36,585 nucleotides of DNA. It comes from Ruminococcus sp. UBA3280. GTDB lineage: Bacteria; Bacillota; Clostridia; Oscillospirales; Ruminococcaceae. Below are positions 13,879 through 22,715 of the stretch, piece by piece; position 1 is the stretch's first letter; each line of letters opens with the position of its first letter. A model generated the notes under the pieces. That model was not told where the DNA came from and ran no database searches. It worked only from the letters and a program-made list of their open reading frames with translations. Both the position numbers and the translations under genes were made by a program. The DNA lies in contig DETU01000058.1 in the NCBI GenBank assembly GCA_002362175.1, forward strand, positions 1 to 36,585, given 5' to 3'.

Positions 13879-15039
13879 TTGGCACTTTTTAAAAAAAAGA
13901 ATCAGCAGGCTGAACCGGAAGAAAAAAATCCGGCACAGGAAATCAAAACAAAAGTACTTGAATGTCTTAACGAAAAACTTAACGGTAATCTTTATGACGA
14001 TTGCGTAATTATGCCCAGAGGCTATACTATTGATGTTCAGATTGGCAGACGTGACGAAAAAGACGGAGTAAAGCTTCTTCAGGTCGTATTTGTCGTGAGA
14101 AACGATGATTTCGACGAACCGCTTATAGACCCTATTGATGCTCAAGGTACTACAGATGACGAAGCTGTAAAAATGGCTGTTGAAATTTTCTACGGCGGTG
14201 TATGGCATCCTATTGACCAGTCACTTTCCAAGAAAAATCCGATTCACATTTCTGTAAATTATCTCAAACAGCACTATGACTTTGATATGTATGCACAGTC
14301 AATCGTAAGAATTGGTATCAAAGAAAAACAGCCCGTAATGCTTATGAATTACATTAAGTCTGAAATTCCGAAGTATCTCGGTTCAAAGAAATATTACTGG
14401 GTAAGGGTTTACCTTTCAAAGTATAAGGACAGAAAAATTGTTGAAGTACGTGTAAACGGTTCTGTCTGCACCGAGCTTTCACGTTTCTATCAGGCTTATG
14501 TTGACGCATGGAACAGTGCCGATACTTTCATGTCTGAAAAGCAGTATGCTATCTTTGTACAGCGTGAGGACGACCAGTGTCCCGAAGTTTACAAGAAGGA
14601 GCATATTGTTGACTGTGCAAAGCAGTGCATTGAAATGATGGAAAACTGCAATTCCCGTGAGGAATATATGGAACTTGTTACAAAGCTTGAAGAAATTACA
14701 GGCGACAAGAATCTTGCTTCCGAAATCAGAATTTTTGTTCCTGAAATCCTTGCAAAGCTTACTCTCGGCTATCGTGAGGGCGACAGTCTTTTCCTTATCG
14801 AAGGTGAATCACAGATTGAATTTAAAAAGACTCAGCTCCGTTCTTATTTCTATCTCCAGCAGGTGCTTCTTGAATACCTCAGCAAGAAACCCGAACAGGA
14901 GCGTGTTATGAAAATCGTTACAAACAGTGTTGCTTTCAGAGAACTTAAAAAAGCACACGAACAGGGTCACGAACCTAAAGACCTTTTTGTTCCCGGTACA
15001 TCTTACAGAGTAGGAAACGACGATTACAAGGTTTGGTAA
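13879..15039 (+). CDS. Uncharacterised 386-residue cytoplasmic protein (TTG start)
   Basis: Translation most likely begins at TTG 13879, ten bases after AAGGAG; no ATG is near. The product has no signal peptide or membrane span. The basic-acidic start ALFKKKNQQAEPEEKNPAQEIK is followed by a compact alpha/beta first half containing MPRGYTIDVQIGRRDEKDGVKLLQVVFVV and FYGGVWHPID, and a helical second half. It ends GTSYRVGNDDYKVW. I do not recognise the family and see no catalytic signature. It has its own promoter and a stem-loop after the stop. Codon use matches its neighbours, so it is not obviously foreign. Confidence 0.8.
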   Translation: MALFKKKNQQAEPEEKNPAQEIKTKVLECLNEKLNGNLYDDCVIMPRGYTIDVQIGRRDEKDGVKLLQVVFVVRNDDFDEPLIDPIDAQGTTDDEAVKMAVEIFYGGVWHPIDQSLSKKNPIHISVNYLKQHYDFDMYAQSIVRIGIKEKQPVMLMNYIKSEIPKYLGSKKYYWVRVYLSKYKDRKIVEVRVNGSVCTELSRFYQAYVDAWNSADTFMSEKQYAIFVQREDDQCPEVYKKEHIVDCAKQCIEMMENCNSREEYMELVTKLEEITGDKNLASEIRIFVPEILAKLTLGYREGDSLFLIEGESQIEFKKTQLRSYFYLQQVLLEYLSKKPEQERVMKIVTNSVAFRELKKAHEQGHEPKDLFVPGTSYRVGNDDYKVW

Positions 15040-15047
15040 AAAAATAC

Positions 15048-15091
15048 GCCTGTCCCTGCCTGATTGTTTTACAGGTCGGACAGGCTGTAAT
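15048..15091 (+). terminator. Two-tier hairpin after the 386-residue-protein gene
   Basis: GCCTGTCC (15048-15055) pairs with GGACAGGC (15078-15085), and CCTG (15059-15062) with CAGG (15072-15075) inside it. The following tract (TGTAATTTT) is a weak T-run, so partial read-through to the next gene is likely. Confidence 0.6.
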
Positions 15092-15125
15092 TTTCATGAG
15101 CAAATAATTTTTAAGGAGAACTAAT

Positions 15126-16079
15126 ATGGAGAATCTCAAGGCAAGATTTCATCTTCCGGGACTTACCGAAAACTTCAGACTTAATATGGTACTGCTTACC
15201 ATGCTTGAAAATTGCCCGCAGTATTTCCGTGACGGTGTGGAAATAGCTTCTTGCTACGGTGCTTTTTCGCCGTCATTGTGGGCAGGAGGAAGAGCTTTAA
15301 TAGGCGGTGTCAACAGTCCCGACCAGATTAAAACGACTATCCTTGCTCTTAATGAACGTGGAATACCGCTGCGTTTTACTTTTACAAATCCTCTTATAAG
15401 GACGCAGGACCTTGCTGACCCTTACTGCAATATGGTAATGCAGTTAGCCGCAAACGGTATGAATGAAGTTATAGTAAATTCGGATATTCTTGAAGATTAC
15501 ATACGTGAAATGTATCCGATGTATAAAATAACGAGTTCCACGTGCAAGAGAATTACAGACCCCGAAAAACTTCATGATGAACTGAACAAGGATTATAACC
15601 TTGTTGCTGTGGACTATGATTTTAATAATAAATGGGACGTTCTCAATAATCTTCCCAACAAGGAAAAGTGTGAATTTCTGATTAATTCCAGCTGTTTCCC
15701 GAACTGTCCGAAACGTGTAAAGGAATATGAGACAGTCGGTCTGCACCATATTCAGTATAATCAGTATCTGCACGCAAATTCAGATGAACCGTTTAAAATG
15801 ACTGAAGAACTTGATGAGTATCTCAGCTGTCCCGCTACACGCAGACTTCCTTTTGAAGAACGTAAACTTCCGCACCATATCAGTCCTGACGCAATATGGA
15901 ATGAGTATATTCCCAACGGTTTCAATCAGTTCAAGATTCAGGGCAGGGGAGCAGGAAAACTAAGAGTTATCGAAAGTTATATGTATTATCTTATAAAGCC
16001 TGAATACCGTGACGAAGCACGTTTCATGTTTATGCACAATCTTGAACGAAACGGCATTGTGAAAATTGACAATGTATAA
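15126..16079 (+). CDS. U32-like barrel protein, function unknown
   Basis: The 317-residue protein has no signal peptide. Its pattern of short strands and helices resembles the (beta/alpha) barrel of U32 'collagenase-like' proteins: ANGMNEVIVNSDILEDYIREMYPMY, then KITSSTCKRITDPEKLHDEL, then LVAVDYDFNN. A Cys pair in SSCFPNCPKR follows, and FNQFKIQGRG recalls the late KIEGR motif of U32. Known U32 proteins take part in RNA hydroxylation or quinone synthesis and many bind an iron-sulfur cluster through cysteines. I see only a few cysteines here, so the assignment is tentative. It lies 27 bases before guaA and may share its transcript. AAGGAG precedes the ATG. Confidence 0.6.
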   Translation: MENLKARFHLPGLTENFRLNMVLLTMLENCPQYFRDGVEIASCYGAFSPSLWAGGRALIGGVNSPDQIKTTILALNERGIPLRFTFTNPLIRTQDLADPYCNMVMQLAANGMNEVIVNSDILEDYIREMYPMYKITSSTCKRITDPEKLHDELNKDYNLVAVDYDFNNKWDVLNNLPNKEKCEFLINSSCFPNCPKRVKEYETVGLHHIQYNQYLHANSDEPFKMTEELDEYLSCPATRRLPFEERKLPHHISPDAIWNEYIPNGFNQFKIQGRGAGKLRVIESYMYYLIKPEYRDEARFMFMHNLERNGIVKIDNV

Positions 16080-16106
16080 TTCAGATAGTTTGAAGGAGGA
16101 AAACCA

Positions 16107-17660
16107 ATGAAGAATCAGCTTTGTATCGTGCTTGACTTTGGAGGACAGTATAATCAGCTTATTGCAAGACGAGTGCGTGAATGTGGTGTTTACTGTGAAA
16201 TAAAGAAGTTTGATACACCTATTGAAGAAATTAAAGCACTTAATCCTATGGGAATTATTTTTACAGGCGGACCTAACAGTGTCTATGATGAAACTTCACC
16301 GCATATTTCAAAGGAAATTTTTGAGATAGGTGTTCCGATTCTTGGAATTTGTTACGGCTGTCAGATTGTTGCCTATACTCTTGGCGGTAAAGTTGAAAGC
16401 TGTAAAAAGAGTGAGTACGGAAAGATTGAAATTGCGAAAAACAATGAAAATCTTATTTTTAAGGACGTTCCCGAAAAAAGCGTTGTATGGATGAGCCATA
16501 CCGATTATGTCAGTCAGCTTCCAGAAGGCTTTTATGTTACTTCAGAATCTGATGACTGTCCGTGTGCTTCATTTGAAAATCCCGACAGAAAACTTTATGC
16601 TGTACAGTTCCACCCCGAAGTTACCCACAGTGAATACGGTAAGCAGATGCTCCGCAATTTTCTTTATGAAGTCTGTGAATTTAACGGCGACTGGGTAATG
16701 GACGACTTTATTGAAAGTACTGTTGCAAAACTCCGTGAACAGATAGGCGACAAAAAAGTTATACTCGGACTTTCAGGCGGTGTCGATTCATCTGTTGCGG
16801 CAGGACTTTTAAGCCGTGCTGTAGGTAAACAGCTGACCTGCGTTTTTGTTGACCAGGGGCTTATGCGTAAGGACGAGGGCGACTTTGTAGAAGAAACTTT
16901 CACAAAGCTTTTCGATATGAATTTTGTACGTATAAACTGTCAGAAACAGTTTCTTGAAAAACTGAAAGGCGTTTCCGACCCTGAAAGCAAACGTAAGATT
17001 ATCGGTACGGAATTTTATAACGTTTTCTGGAACAAAATTCGTGAAGAAGGTACTGACGGTTTCTTTGCACAGGGTACTATTTATCCCGACCGTATCGAAT
17101 CAGGCAAGGGAAATTCCGCAGGTCACGGCAGTACGGCGGTAATAAAAACTCATCACAATATGGTACAGATGCCCGAAGATATAAAATTTGACGGCGTTAT
17201 TGAACCTCTCGGCGACCTCTTTAAAGATGAAGTCCGTCAGGTAGGAGAGAAACTCGGTATTCCCCATGAACTAGTATGGAGACAGCCTTTTCCGGGTCCC
17301 GGTTTGGGAGTACGTATCATAGGCGAGATTACCGAAGAAAAAATTAAGGTTTTGCAGGAAGCTGACGCAGTTTTCCGTGACGAAATCAGAAAGAGCGGTA
17401 TAGAAAGCGAACTGAAACAGTTTTTTGCTGTTCTCCCCGATGTAAAGACGGTAGGCGTTATGGGTGACCACAGAACTTACGACCATCTTATTGCTATCCG
17501 TGCAATCACTACAGACGATTTTATGACTGCCGACTGGGCAAGAATCCCTTATGACGTTCTTGCAAGAGTTTCAAACCGTCTCACCAATGAAGTTGAACAC
17601 GTAAACAGAGTAGTGTACGATATTACCTCAAAGCCTCCGGGAACTGTTGAGTGGGAATAA
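16107..17660 (+). CDS. guaA: GMP synthase (glutamine-hydrolysing)
   Basis: GuaA turns XMP into GMP with ATP and glutamine-derived ammonia. The 517-residue protein is a full GATase-ATP-PPase-dimerisation architecture. The class I amidotransferase nucleophile is C82 (GICYGCQ; the usual residue two after G84 is Met, here Cys), and His/Glu are in QFHPEVTHS. The pyrophosphatase P-loop SGGVDSS starts at S223. The C-terminal domain ends RVVYDITSKPPGTVEWE, as in all GuaA. AAGGAGG precedes the ATG. No purine riboswitch is visible upstream. Confidence 0.98.
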   Translation: MKNQLCIVLDFGGQYNQLIARRVRECGVYCEIKKFDTPIEEIKALNPMGIIFTGGPNSVYDETSPHISKEIFEIGVPILGICYGCQIVAYTLGGKVESCKKSEYGKIEIAKNNENLIFKDVPEKSVVWMSHTDYVSQLPEGFYVTSESDDCPCASFENPDRKLYAVQFHPEVTHSEYGKQMLRNFLYEVCEFNGDWVMDDFIESTVAKLREQIGDKKVILGLSGGVDSSVAAGLLSRAVGKQLTCVFVDQGLMRKDEGDFVEETFTKLFDMNFVRINCQKQFLEKLKGVSDPESKRKIIGTEFYNVFWNKIREEGTDGFFAQGTIYPDRIESGKGNSAGHGSTAVIKTHHNMVQMPEDIKFDGVIEPLGDLFKDEVRQVGEKLGIPHELVWRQPFPGPGLGVRIIGEITEEKIKVLQEADAVFRDEIRKSGIESELKQFFAVLPDVKTVGVMGDHRTYDHLIAIRAITTDDFMTADWARIPYDVLARVSNRLTNEVEHVNRVVYDITSKPPGTVEWE

Positions 17661-17669
17661 AGTGAAATA

Positions 17670-17708
17670 TCCCGAAAGTCTCATTAAAAGACTTTCGGGA
17701 CTGTTTTT
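17670..17708 (+). terminator. Intrinsic terminator after guaA
   Basis: TCCCGAAAGTCT (17670-17681) pairs with AGACTTTCGGGA (17689-17700), followed by CTGTTTTT. Confidence 0.88.
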
Positions 17709-17724
17709 ACGGAAAGGAAATTAA

Positions 17725-19308
17725 ATGGAAAAGGAAAAAATAATACGTCTTATTCCGAAAAAGAAAAAGGGTTTTTTAAGACTGATATTCAGCCGTTTAT
17801 TTATAATAGGCATTCTTGTTTTGTTTCAGTTATTTATGCTTTTATCGATTTATGGGTGGTTTTCTGAGTATTTTCCTCACTTCACATTGTTTCAGACATT
17901 ATTTTCTCTGATGATGGTTATATATCTTTTCAATTATGATATGGATTCAACGAGCAAGCTTACATGGCTTTTTATAATTATGGTATCGCCCGTACCTGCA
18001 ACTGTTCTGTTGTGGTTTACAAAGAGGGATATCGGCAATCTTACTCTTAAAGGACGTATAAATTATCTTGTAACAATGACAAAAAAGAAGATTCCACAGG
18101 ATAAGGAAGTTATAAATAATCCTGATATAGTAGGGTCATGTACCGACGACTTGTGCAGATACCTTAATAAAAGCGGTTGTTTTCCCGTTTATGCGAATAC
18201 TGATGTTACTTATTTTTCATCAGGTGAAGAAAAATTCGAGTCTCTTATTGATGAACTTCAGAAAGCGGAGAAGTTCATATTTCTTGAGTATTTCATTCTT
18301 GACGAGGGTTATATGTGGGGAAAGATTCTCGGTATACTGGAGGAAAAAGCTAAACAGGGTGTTGACGTTCGTGTTATGTATGACGGAATGTGCGAAATCA
18401 CAACGCTTTCATTTGACTACCCTGAACGTGTTGAGAAGCTCGGCATAAAATGCAAGGCTTTTTCACCGATAAAACCTTTTATTTCAACGTACTATAATTA
18501 CCGCGACCACCGTAAAATACTTGTCATTGACGGAAAAGTTGCTTTCAACGGCGGTATAAATCTTGCCGACGAATATATAAACAAAATCGAACGTTTCGGT
18601 CACTGGAAAGATACGGCTGTTATGCTGAAAGGCGAAGCGGTTCAGAGTTTTACCCTCATGTTTCTGCAAATGTGGAACATAAGTGAAAAGAGTCCCGAGT
18701 GGGACAGATTTCTGAAATATGACTGTCTTTCTAAATATGAACATGACAAATCAGGTGAAGAGGGCTTTGTAATGCCGTATGCGGACTGCCCTCTTGACGA
18801 TTACAAGGTAGGGGAAAACGTATACATGGATATACTCAACCGTGCTACCGATTATGTACACATAATGACACCCTATCTTATTCTTGACGGCGAGCTTGAA
18901 ACCTCACTTAAATTTGCGGCACAGAGAGGTGTTGACGTTAAAATTATTCTTCCCGGAATACCCGATAAGAAAATGGCATATGCCCTTGCAAAATCACATT
19001 ATAAGTCACTGATAAAGTCAGGTGTGAAATTATACGAATATACACCGGGATTCGTTCACGCTAAAGTATGGTCAAGTGATAATGAAAAAGCTGTTGTCGG
19101 TACTATAAATCTCGATTATCGTAGTCTTTATCATCATTTTGAGTGTGCGACATATATGTACAAAACAAAGTGTATAGCCGATATTGAGAGAGATTTTCAT
19201 GAAACACTTGAAAAGTGCCGTGAAGTCACTCCCGAAACAATCAAGAACGAAAAGCTTTATTATAAGTTTTTCGGCGGACTTATGAAAATATTCTCACCTC
19301 TTATGTGA
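17725..19308 (+). CDS. cls: Cardiolipin synthase (phospholipase D superfamily)
   Basis: Cls joins two phosphatidylglycerol molecules into cardiolipin plus glycerol at the membrane. The 527-residue protein has hydrophobic N-terminal spans (about 20-105) and two HKD catalytic motifs: DHRKILVIDG with H262 and FVHAKVWSSD with H445. Between them is the usual FGHWKDTAVMLKGEAVQSFTLMF. ATG 17725 follows GGAAAGGAAAT. Only the guaA terminator lies between it and guaA and no clear promoter is visible, so expression may be by read-through. The following gene has its own promoter. Confidence 0.93.
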   Translation: MEKEKIIRLIPKKKKGFLRLIFSRLFIIGILVLFQLFMLLSIYGWFSEYFPHFTLFQTLFSLMMVIYLFNYDMDSTSKLTWLFIIMVSPVPATVLLWFTKRDIGNLTLKGRINYLVTMTKKKIPQDKEVINNPDIVGSCTDDLCRYLNKSGCFPVYANTDVTYFSSGEEKFESLIDELQKAEKFIFLEYFILDEGYMWGKILGILEEKAKQGVDVRVMYDGMCEITTLSFDYPERVEKLGIKCKAFSPIKPFISTYYNYRDHRKILVIDGKVAFNGGINLADEYINKIERFGHWKDTAVMLKGEAVQSFTLMFLQMWNISEKSPEWDRFLKYDCLSKYEHDKSGEEGFVMPYADCPLDDYKVGENVYMDILNRATDYVHIMTPYLILDGELETSLKFAAQRGVDVKIILPGIPDKKMAYALAKSHYKSLIKSGVKLYEYTPGFVHAKVWSSDNEKAVVGTINLDYRSLYHHFECATYMYKTKCIADIERDFHETLEKCREVTPETIKNEKLYYKFFGGLMKIFSPLM

Positions 19309-19312
19309 AAAC

Positions 19313-19341
19313 TTGACATGATTTTTTTTATATGCTATAAT
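19313..19341 (+). promoter_or_regulatory. Promoter of the dCMP deaminase gene
   Basis: TTGACA (19313-19318) and TATAAT (19336-19341) are consensus boxes with a 17-base spacer and TGC extension, just after the cls stop codon. Confidence 0.88.
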
Positions 19342-19377
19342 TATTGAAACGTGATTTTTTTCAAAGGAGGCAAAATA

Positions 19378-19860
19378 ATGAAAAGAACCGATTACATAAG
19401 CTGGGACGAGTATTTTATGGGAATTGCCATGTTTTCGGCTGAACGCAGTAAAGACAATTCAACGCAGGTAGGTGCTTGTATAGTAAATGATGAAAACAAG
19501 ATAGTGGCGGTCGGTTATAACGGTATGCCGACGGGCTGTAATGATGACGAGATGCCATGGGAACGTGAGGCTGATTCTGCTCTTGATACAAAATATCCTT
19601 TTGTATGTCATGCAGAACTTAATGCCATTCTTAACAGCAATTCCGCTTCCCTTAACGGCTGTACGCTTTATGTTACTCTTTTTCCGTGCAATGAGTGTGC
19701 AAAAGCTATAATACAATCGGGTATTAAAAGGGTAGTTTACTACAGCAATAAATACAAAGGTACTGACGGTGTTACGGCTTCGCAGTTTTTATTTGACAAG
19801 TGCGGTGTAAAAACCGAACAGTATCAGAAAAGCGGAAAGGAAATTATTCTTTCGCTGTAA
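19378..19860 (+). CDS. dCMP deaminase-family protein (ComEB-like)
   Basis: The family deaminates dCMP to dUMP for thymidylate synthesis. With ATG 19378, which follows AAAGGAGG, the protein has 160 residues. The upstream in-frame codons back to 19351 lie in the leader. The zinc site is complete: CHAE (H78, E80) and PCNEC (C104, C107). The N-terminal GACIVNDENKIVAVGYNGMPTGC is typical. ComEB members are of this class. A shared terminator follows and convergent transcription arrives from the right. Confidence 0.92.
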   Translation: MKRTDYISWDEYFMGIAMFSAERSKDNSTQVGACIVNDENKIVAVGYNGMPTGCNDDEMPWEREADSALDTKYPFVCHAELNAILNSNSASLNGCTLYVTLFPCNECAKAIIQSGIKRVVYYSNKYKGTDGVTASQFLFDKCGVKTEQYQKSGKEIILSL

Positions 19861-19862
19861 AT

Positions 19863-19892
19863 AAAAAGGGACTGTTCCGACAGTCCCTTTTT
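19863..19892. terminator. Bidirectional terminator between converging genes
   Basis: AAAAAGGGACTG (19863-19874) pairs with CAGTCCCTTTTT (19881-19892) around TTCCGA. A-run and T-run lie on both sides, so it serves both the dCMP deaminase and the GGDEF gene. Confidence 0.92.
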
Positions 19893-21823
19893 CATGATTT
19901 AAGATATTTTGAACGCTTTTTCCTACGTTTTTCCTTGTACATAACTTTGTCAGCTTCCGTAACAAAACGGAATATATCCTCACTCGGCTCGGGTACGGCG
20001 ATTACATAGCCTATACTCGCATTGAGTTCAAAAGGATAAATTTTTGTTTCATTTATCTTTTCTATATTGATTTCGATTTTCTTTTTCAGATTATCTGCAT
20101 CACTGTCATTATAGTCGGGGGCAAATACTATAAATTCGTCACCGCCGAAACGGCAGTAAACTTCACCCTCAATACATGATTTACGCAGAACGTCGGCAAT
20201 ATTGCAGATAGCCACGTCTCCGACATCATGACCGAAAGTATCATTTATGGTTTTAAGTCCGTCGAGGTCAATGAACATAAGCATAATATTACGCTGTTCT
20301 GAAATACAGCTGCTGTAAGTTTCTCTTGCCGCATTTATAAAGCCGTTTCTGTTGTAGATATTCGTGAAAGTATCCTGAGCGTAAAGCTTACGCAGATGTT
20401 TTACGGCAGTATTCAGACAAAGGAGTTTTCTTATATTTTCAAGCGAGTTGCTTATACTTATGCAGAGGGTTTCAAACATTGAATTGTGAATATTTACTCT
20501 TGGGTTCATTATTGCCATATATCCAAGACAGCGTATGCCGAAATGAAGCGGTACAATATAATAGAACTTTCCCGACTTTGCAGAACGTGCGACATCAGGC
20601 AGTATATCACTTTTTCTGATTTTCTGATTTTCGTAAAAAATCCCCTGTTTGTATGCAATAGGTACAAGAATATTATCAGTATATTCGGACGGCACGGGAG
20701 CGTCTTCGTTTTCCTGATATGCATTTTCATTATTAAGTGATTCTGAATCCCAGTTGTCACAAAGACAGAAATAAAACTCCTCTAACTGCATTTCCGACAA
20801 AAAATCTTTCAGTGAATTGATATACTGTTCATAGGTATTGCAACCGAGCAGGACACATGAAAGGTGATTGAAAAGCGACATATAACTTTGCGACTTTTCA
20901 AATTTCATATAGTTGCTGTAGTTGAATTTCCTTAAAGCTTTCAGGTCGGGCGGGTCGCAGGCTGAACAGCCACAGCTTTCCGTGAAACGTGTTGACATAT
21001 CAAGTATAATGCTTCTTTTCTGAGGAATATTATTAAAGTGGTTGAGAAGCATTTTGCAGGCGAGCTGTCCCGACAATGCAAGCGGTCTGTTTACCGAAGT
21101 TATTTCAATCTGATAATTCTGAGTATTGTATGTATTGTCAAAACCTGTCACTGTTATGTCGTCAGGGACTCTGTATCCTGCTTCTGTAAGACGGCTGATA
21201 GCCGAAGCAGCCATAACGTCGTTTGAACATATGAGTGCGTCGGGAAGTTCTTTCCATTGCTTCAGAAAGTATTCAACTCCGTTTTTACCTGACGGTGACC
21301 TGAAATCTCCGTAAAAAATATCATTTTCGTCAGCGGAAATATTATTTTCTGAAAGAACCTCCAGAAAAGCACTTAAACGGTCGGCACTTTCAGGATTGTC
21401 GGCAGGACCTGAAATATAGCTGAATTTTGTAAATCCGTGATGTTTAATCATATGTTCGGTAATTTTCCGCATAGCCTTTTTATTATCAATGCCTATATGA
21501 TAAAACTCAGGTATATCGTTGTCCATGCTTACGGCAGGTATACCGGCTTGTTTGATGCGGTTCAGAATATCATTGACAACAGGCTGATAGTCAATGGTGT
21601 TTGTCAGAAGAATAGCACCGTCGTAATTTTTGAAATCGGGGAGATTGAAAATATTAAATTCGCCGTTGTCATGTGTCGGATTGCCCATTGACCCGATGAA
21701 AGACACAAAAGTTTCAACATTCAGGGAACATTCAGCGGCAGAAGCGGAAATGCCGTTCAGAATTGTGCTTTGATAACTTTGGTCAATTCCTGCGATAATT
21801 ACTGCGATTCTGTAAACGGGCAT
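19892..21823 (-). CDS. Substrate-binding (LacI-type) sensor domain fused to GGDEF diguanylate cyclase
   Basis: The 643-residue protein starts with a LacI/GalR-type periplasmic-binding-protein fold (about 3-285): AVIIAGIDQSYQSTILNGI, NYDGAILLT, DALICSNDVMAASAISRLTEAGYRVPDDITVTGFDNT. It has no HTH ahead of it and no signal peptide, so it senses a cytoplasmic ligand. A cysteine cluster ESCGCSAC, a helical linker and a GAF-like region follow. The GGDEF domain is complete, with RFGGDEF at 558-564 and ASIGY near 603. I see no RxxD inhibitory site just ahead of GGDEF. It is expected to make cyclic di-GMP in response to a sugar-like ligand. AAGGAG precedes the ATG. Confidence 0.9.
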   Translation of the reverse strand: MPVYRIAVIIAGIDQSYQSTILNGISASAAECSLNVETFVSFIGSMGNPTHDNGEFNIFNLPDFKNYDGAILLTNTIDYQPVVNDILNRIKQAGIPAVSMDNDIPEFYHIGIDNKKAMRKITEHMIKHHGFTKFSYISGPADNPESADRLSAFLEVLSENNISADENDIFYGDFRSPSGKNGVEYFLKQWKELPDALICSNDVMAASAISRLTEAGYRVPDDITVTGFDNTYNTQNYQIEITSVNRPLALSGQLACKMLLNHFNNIPQKRSIILDMSTRFTESCGCSACDPPDLKALRKFNYSNYMKFEKSQSYMSLFNHLSCVLLGCNTYEQYINSLKDFLSEMQLEEFYFCLCDNWDSESLNNENAYQENEDAPVPSEYTDNILVPIAYKQGIFYENQKIRKSDILPDVARSAKSGKFYYIVPLHFGIRCLGYMAIMNPRVNIHNSMFETLCISISNSLENIRKLLCLNTAVKHLRKLYAQDTFTNIYNRNGFINAARETYSSCISEQRNIMLMFIDLDGLKTINDTFGHDVGDVAICNIADVLRKSCIEGEVYCRFGGDEFIVFAPDYNDSDADNLKKKIEINIEKINETKIYPFELNASIGYVIAVPEPSEDIFRFVTEADKVMYKEKRRKKRSKYLKS

Positions 21824-21859
21824 GATTATATCATCTCCTTAAAAAAACTCTTTATATAT

Positions 21860-21888
21860 ATTCTACAATAATTTTTCAAAAAAATCAA
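21860..21888 (-). promoter_or_regulatory. Putative promoter of the GGDEF-sensor gene
   Basis: On the minus strand TTGATT (21883-21888) and TAGAAT (21860-21865) are 17 bases apart, about 37 bases before the ATG. Confidence 0.55.
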
Positions 21889-22055
21889 TAGAATTATAAT
21901 ATATTAATCATTAGTTATATTCATTATTTGTTAATGTAATTATTCTCTTAGTATTTATTTTATGAAAATTTACATTTTATTAAAGTGACAAAAGCTGAAA
22001 ATTTTACGGCATTTTCGGATATTTTACATCATAATGCCGAAATTTCAAAGCGTTA

Positions 22056-22083
22056 TTGACAAATTATGAAAACATGGTATACT
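22056..22083 (+). promoter_or_regulatory. Promoter of the ppa-prs operon
   Basis: TTGACA (22056-22061) and TATACT (22078-22083) are 16 bases apart with TGG before the -10. The leader contains a 9-bp hairpin (22108-22116 with 22121-22129). Confidence 0.8.
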
Positions 22084-22151
22084 TAATAATAGCAGATAAT
22101 ACATTTTCGGATTCCGCTGACGGAATCTGAATATTGTTTGGAGGTAAATAA

Positions 22152-22682
22152 ATGAATATCTGGCATAAAATCAGCCCCAAAAGAATCAGTCCGGAGCATT
22201 TCTACGCAGTTATAGAAATCGGAAAGGGAAGTAAAATCAAGTACGAGCTTGATAAGGATACGGGTCTTATAAAAATGGACCGTATACTTCATACTTCAAC
22301 TCATTATCCCGCAAACTATGGTTTTATTCCGAGAACCTATTCAGACGATAATGACCCGCTTGATGTGCTTGTTCTCTGTTCCGAGAAACTCATTCCGCTT
22401 ACTCTTGTCAAGTGCTATCCTGTCGGTGTCATCAGAATGCTTGATAACGGTCATCGTGACGACAAGATTATTGCCATTCCGTTTGATGACCCTAACTATA
22501 ATATGTATAAGGATATCGACCAGATACCGAAGCATATTTTTGACGAAATGAGCCACTTCTTTACTATCTACAAGGAACTTGAACATAAGACCACCGCTGT
22601 TAACGAAGTGGAACACGCAGACGTTGCAAAGCAGATTATAGCAGAGGATATTGAAAGCTATATTGAAAATTTCTGCAAGTAA
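22152..22682 (+). CDS. ppa: Inorganic pyrophosphatase (family I)
   Basis: Ppa hydrolyses pyrophosphate to phosphate and drives biosynthetic reactions. The 176-residue protein has the active-site pieces of the soluble family I enzyme: EIGKGSKIKYE (22-32), YPANYGFIPRT (52-62), the metal site DDNDPLDVL (65-73) and the later DDKIIAIP. The short N-terminal MNIWHKISPKRISPEHF is typical. GGAGG lies before the ATG. The gene is 33 bases ahead of the PRPP synthetase gene, which makes sense since nucleotide synthesis from PRPP releases pyrophosphate. Confidence 0.96.
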   Translation: MNIWHKISPKRISPEHFYAVIEIGKGSKIKYELDKDTGLIKMDRILHTSTHYPANYGFIPRTYSDDNDPLDVLVLCSEKLIPLTLVKCYPVGVIRMLDNGHRDDKIIAIPFDDPNYNMYKDIDQIPKHIFDEMSHFFTIYKELEHKTTAVNEVEHADVAKQIIAEDIESYIENFCK

Positions 22683-22715
22683 AAAGAAGAATATAAAACT
22701 GAAAGGAAAAAATTT

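Larger units (their letters stand above)
21824..22151. other. Divergent intergenic region (328 bases)
   Basis: No gene is visible. It carries one promoter for each side. It also has an inverted repeat CGGCATT (22007-22013) / AATGCCG (22033-22039) just upstream of the plus-strand -35 box, which might be an operator. The rest is very A+T-rich with nothing I can name. Confidence 0.6.
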
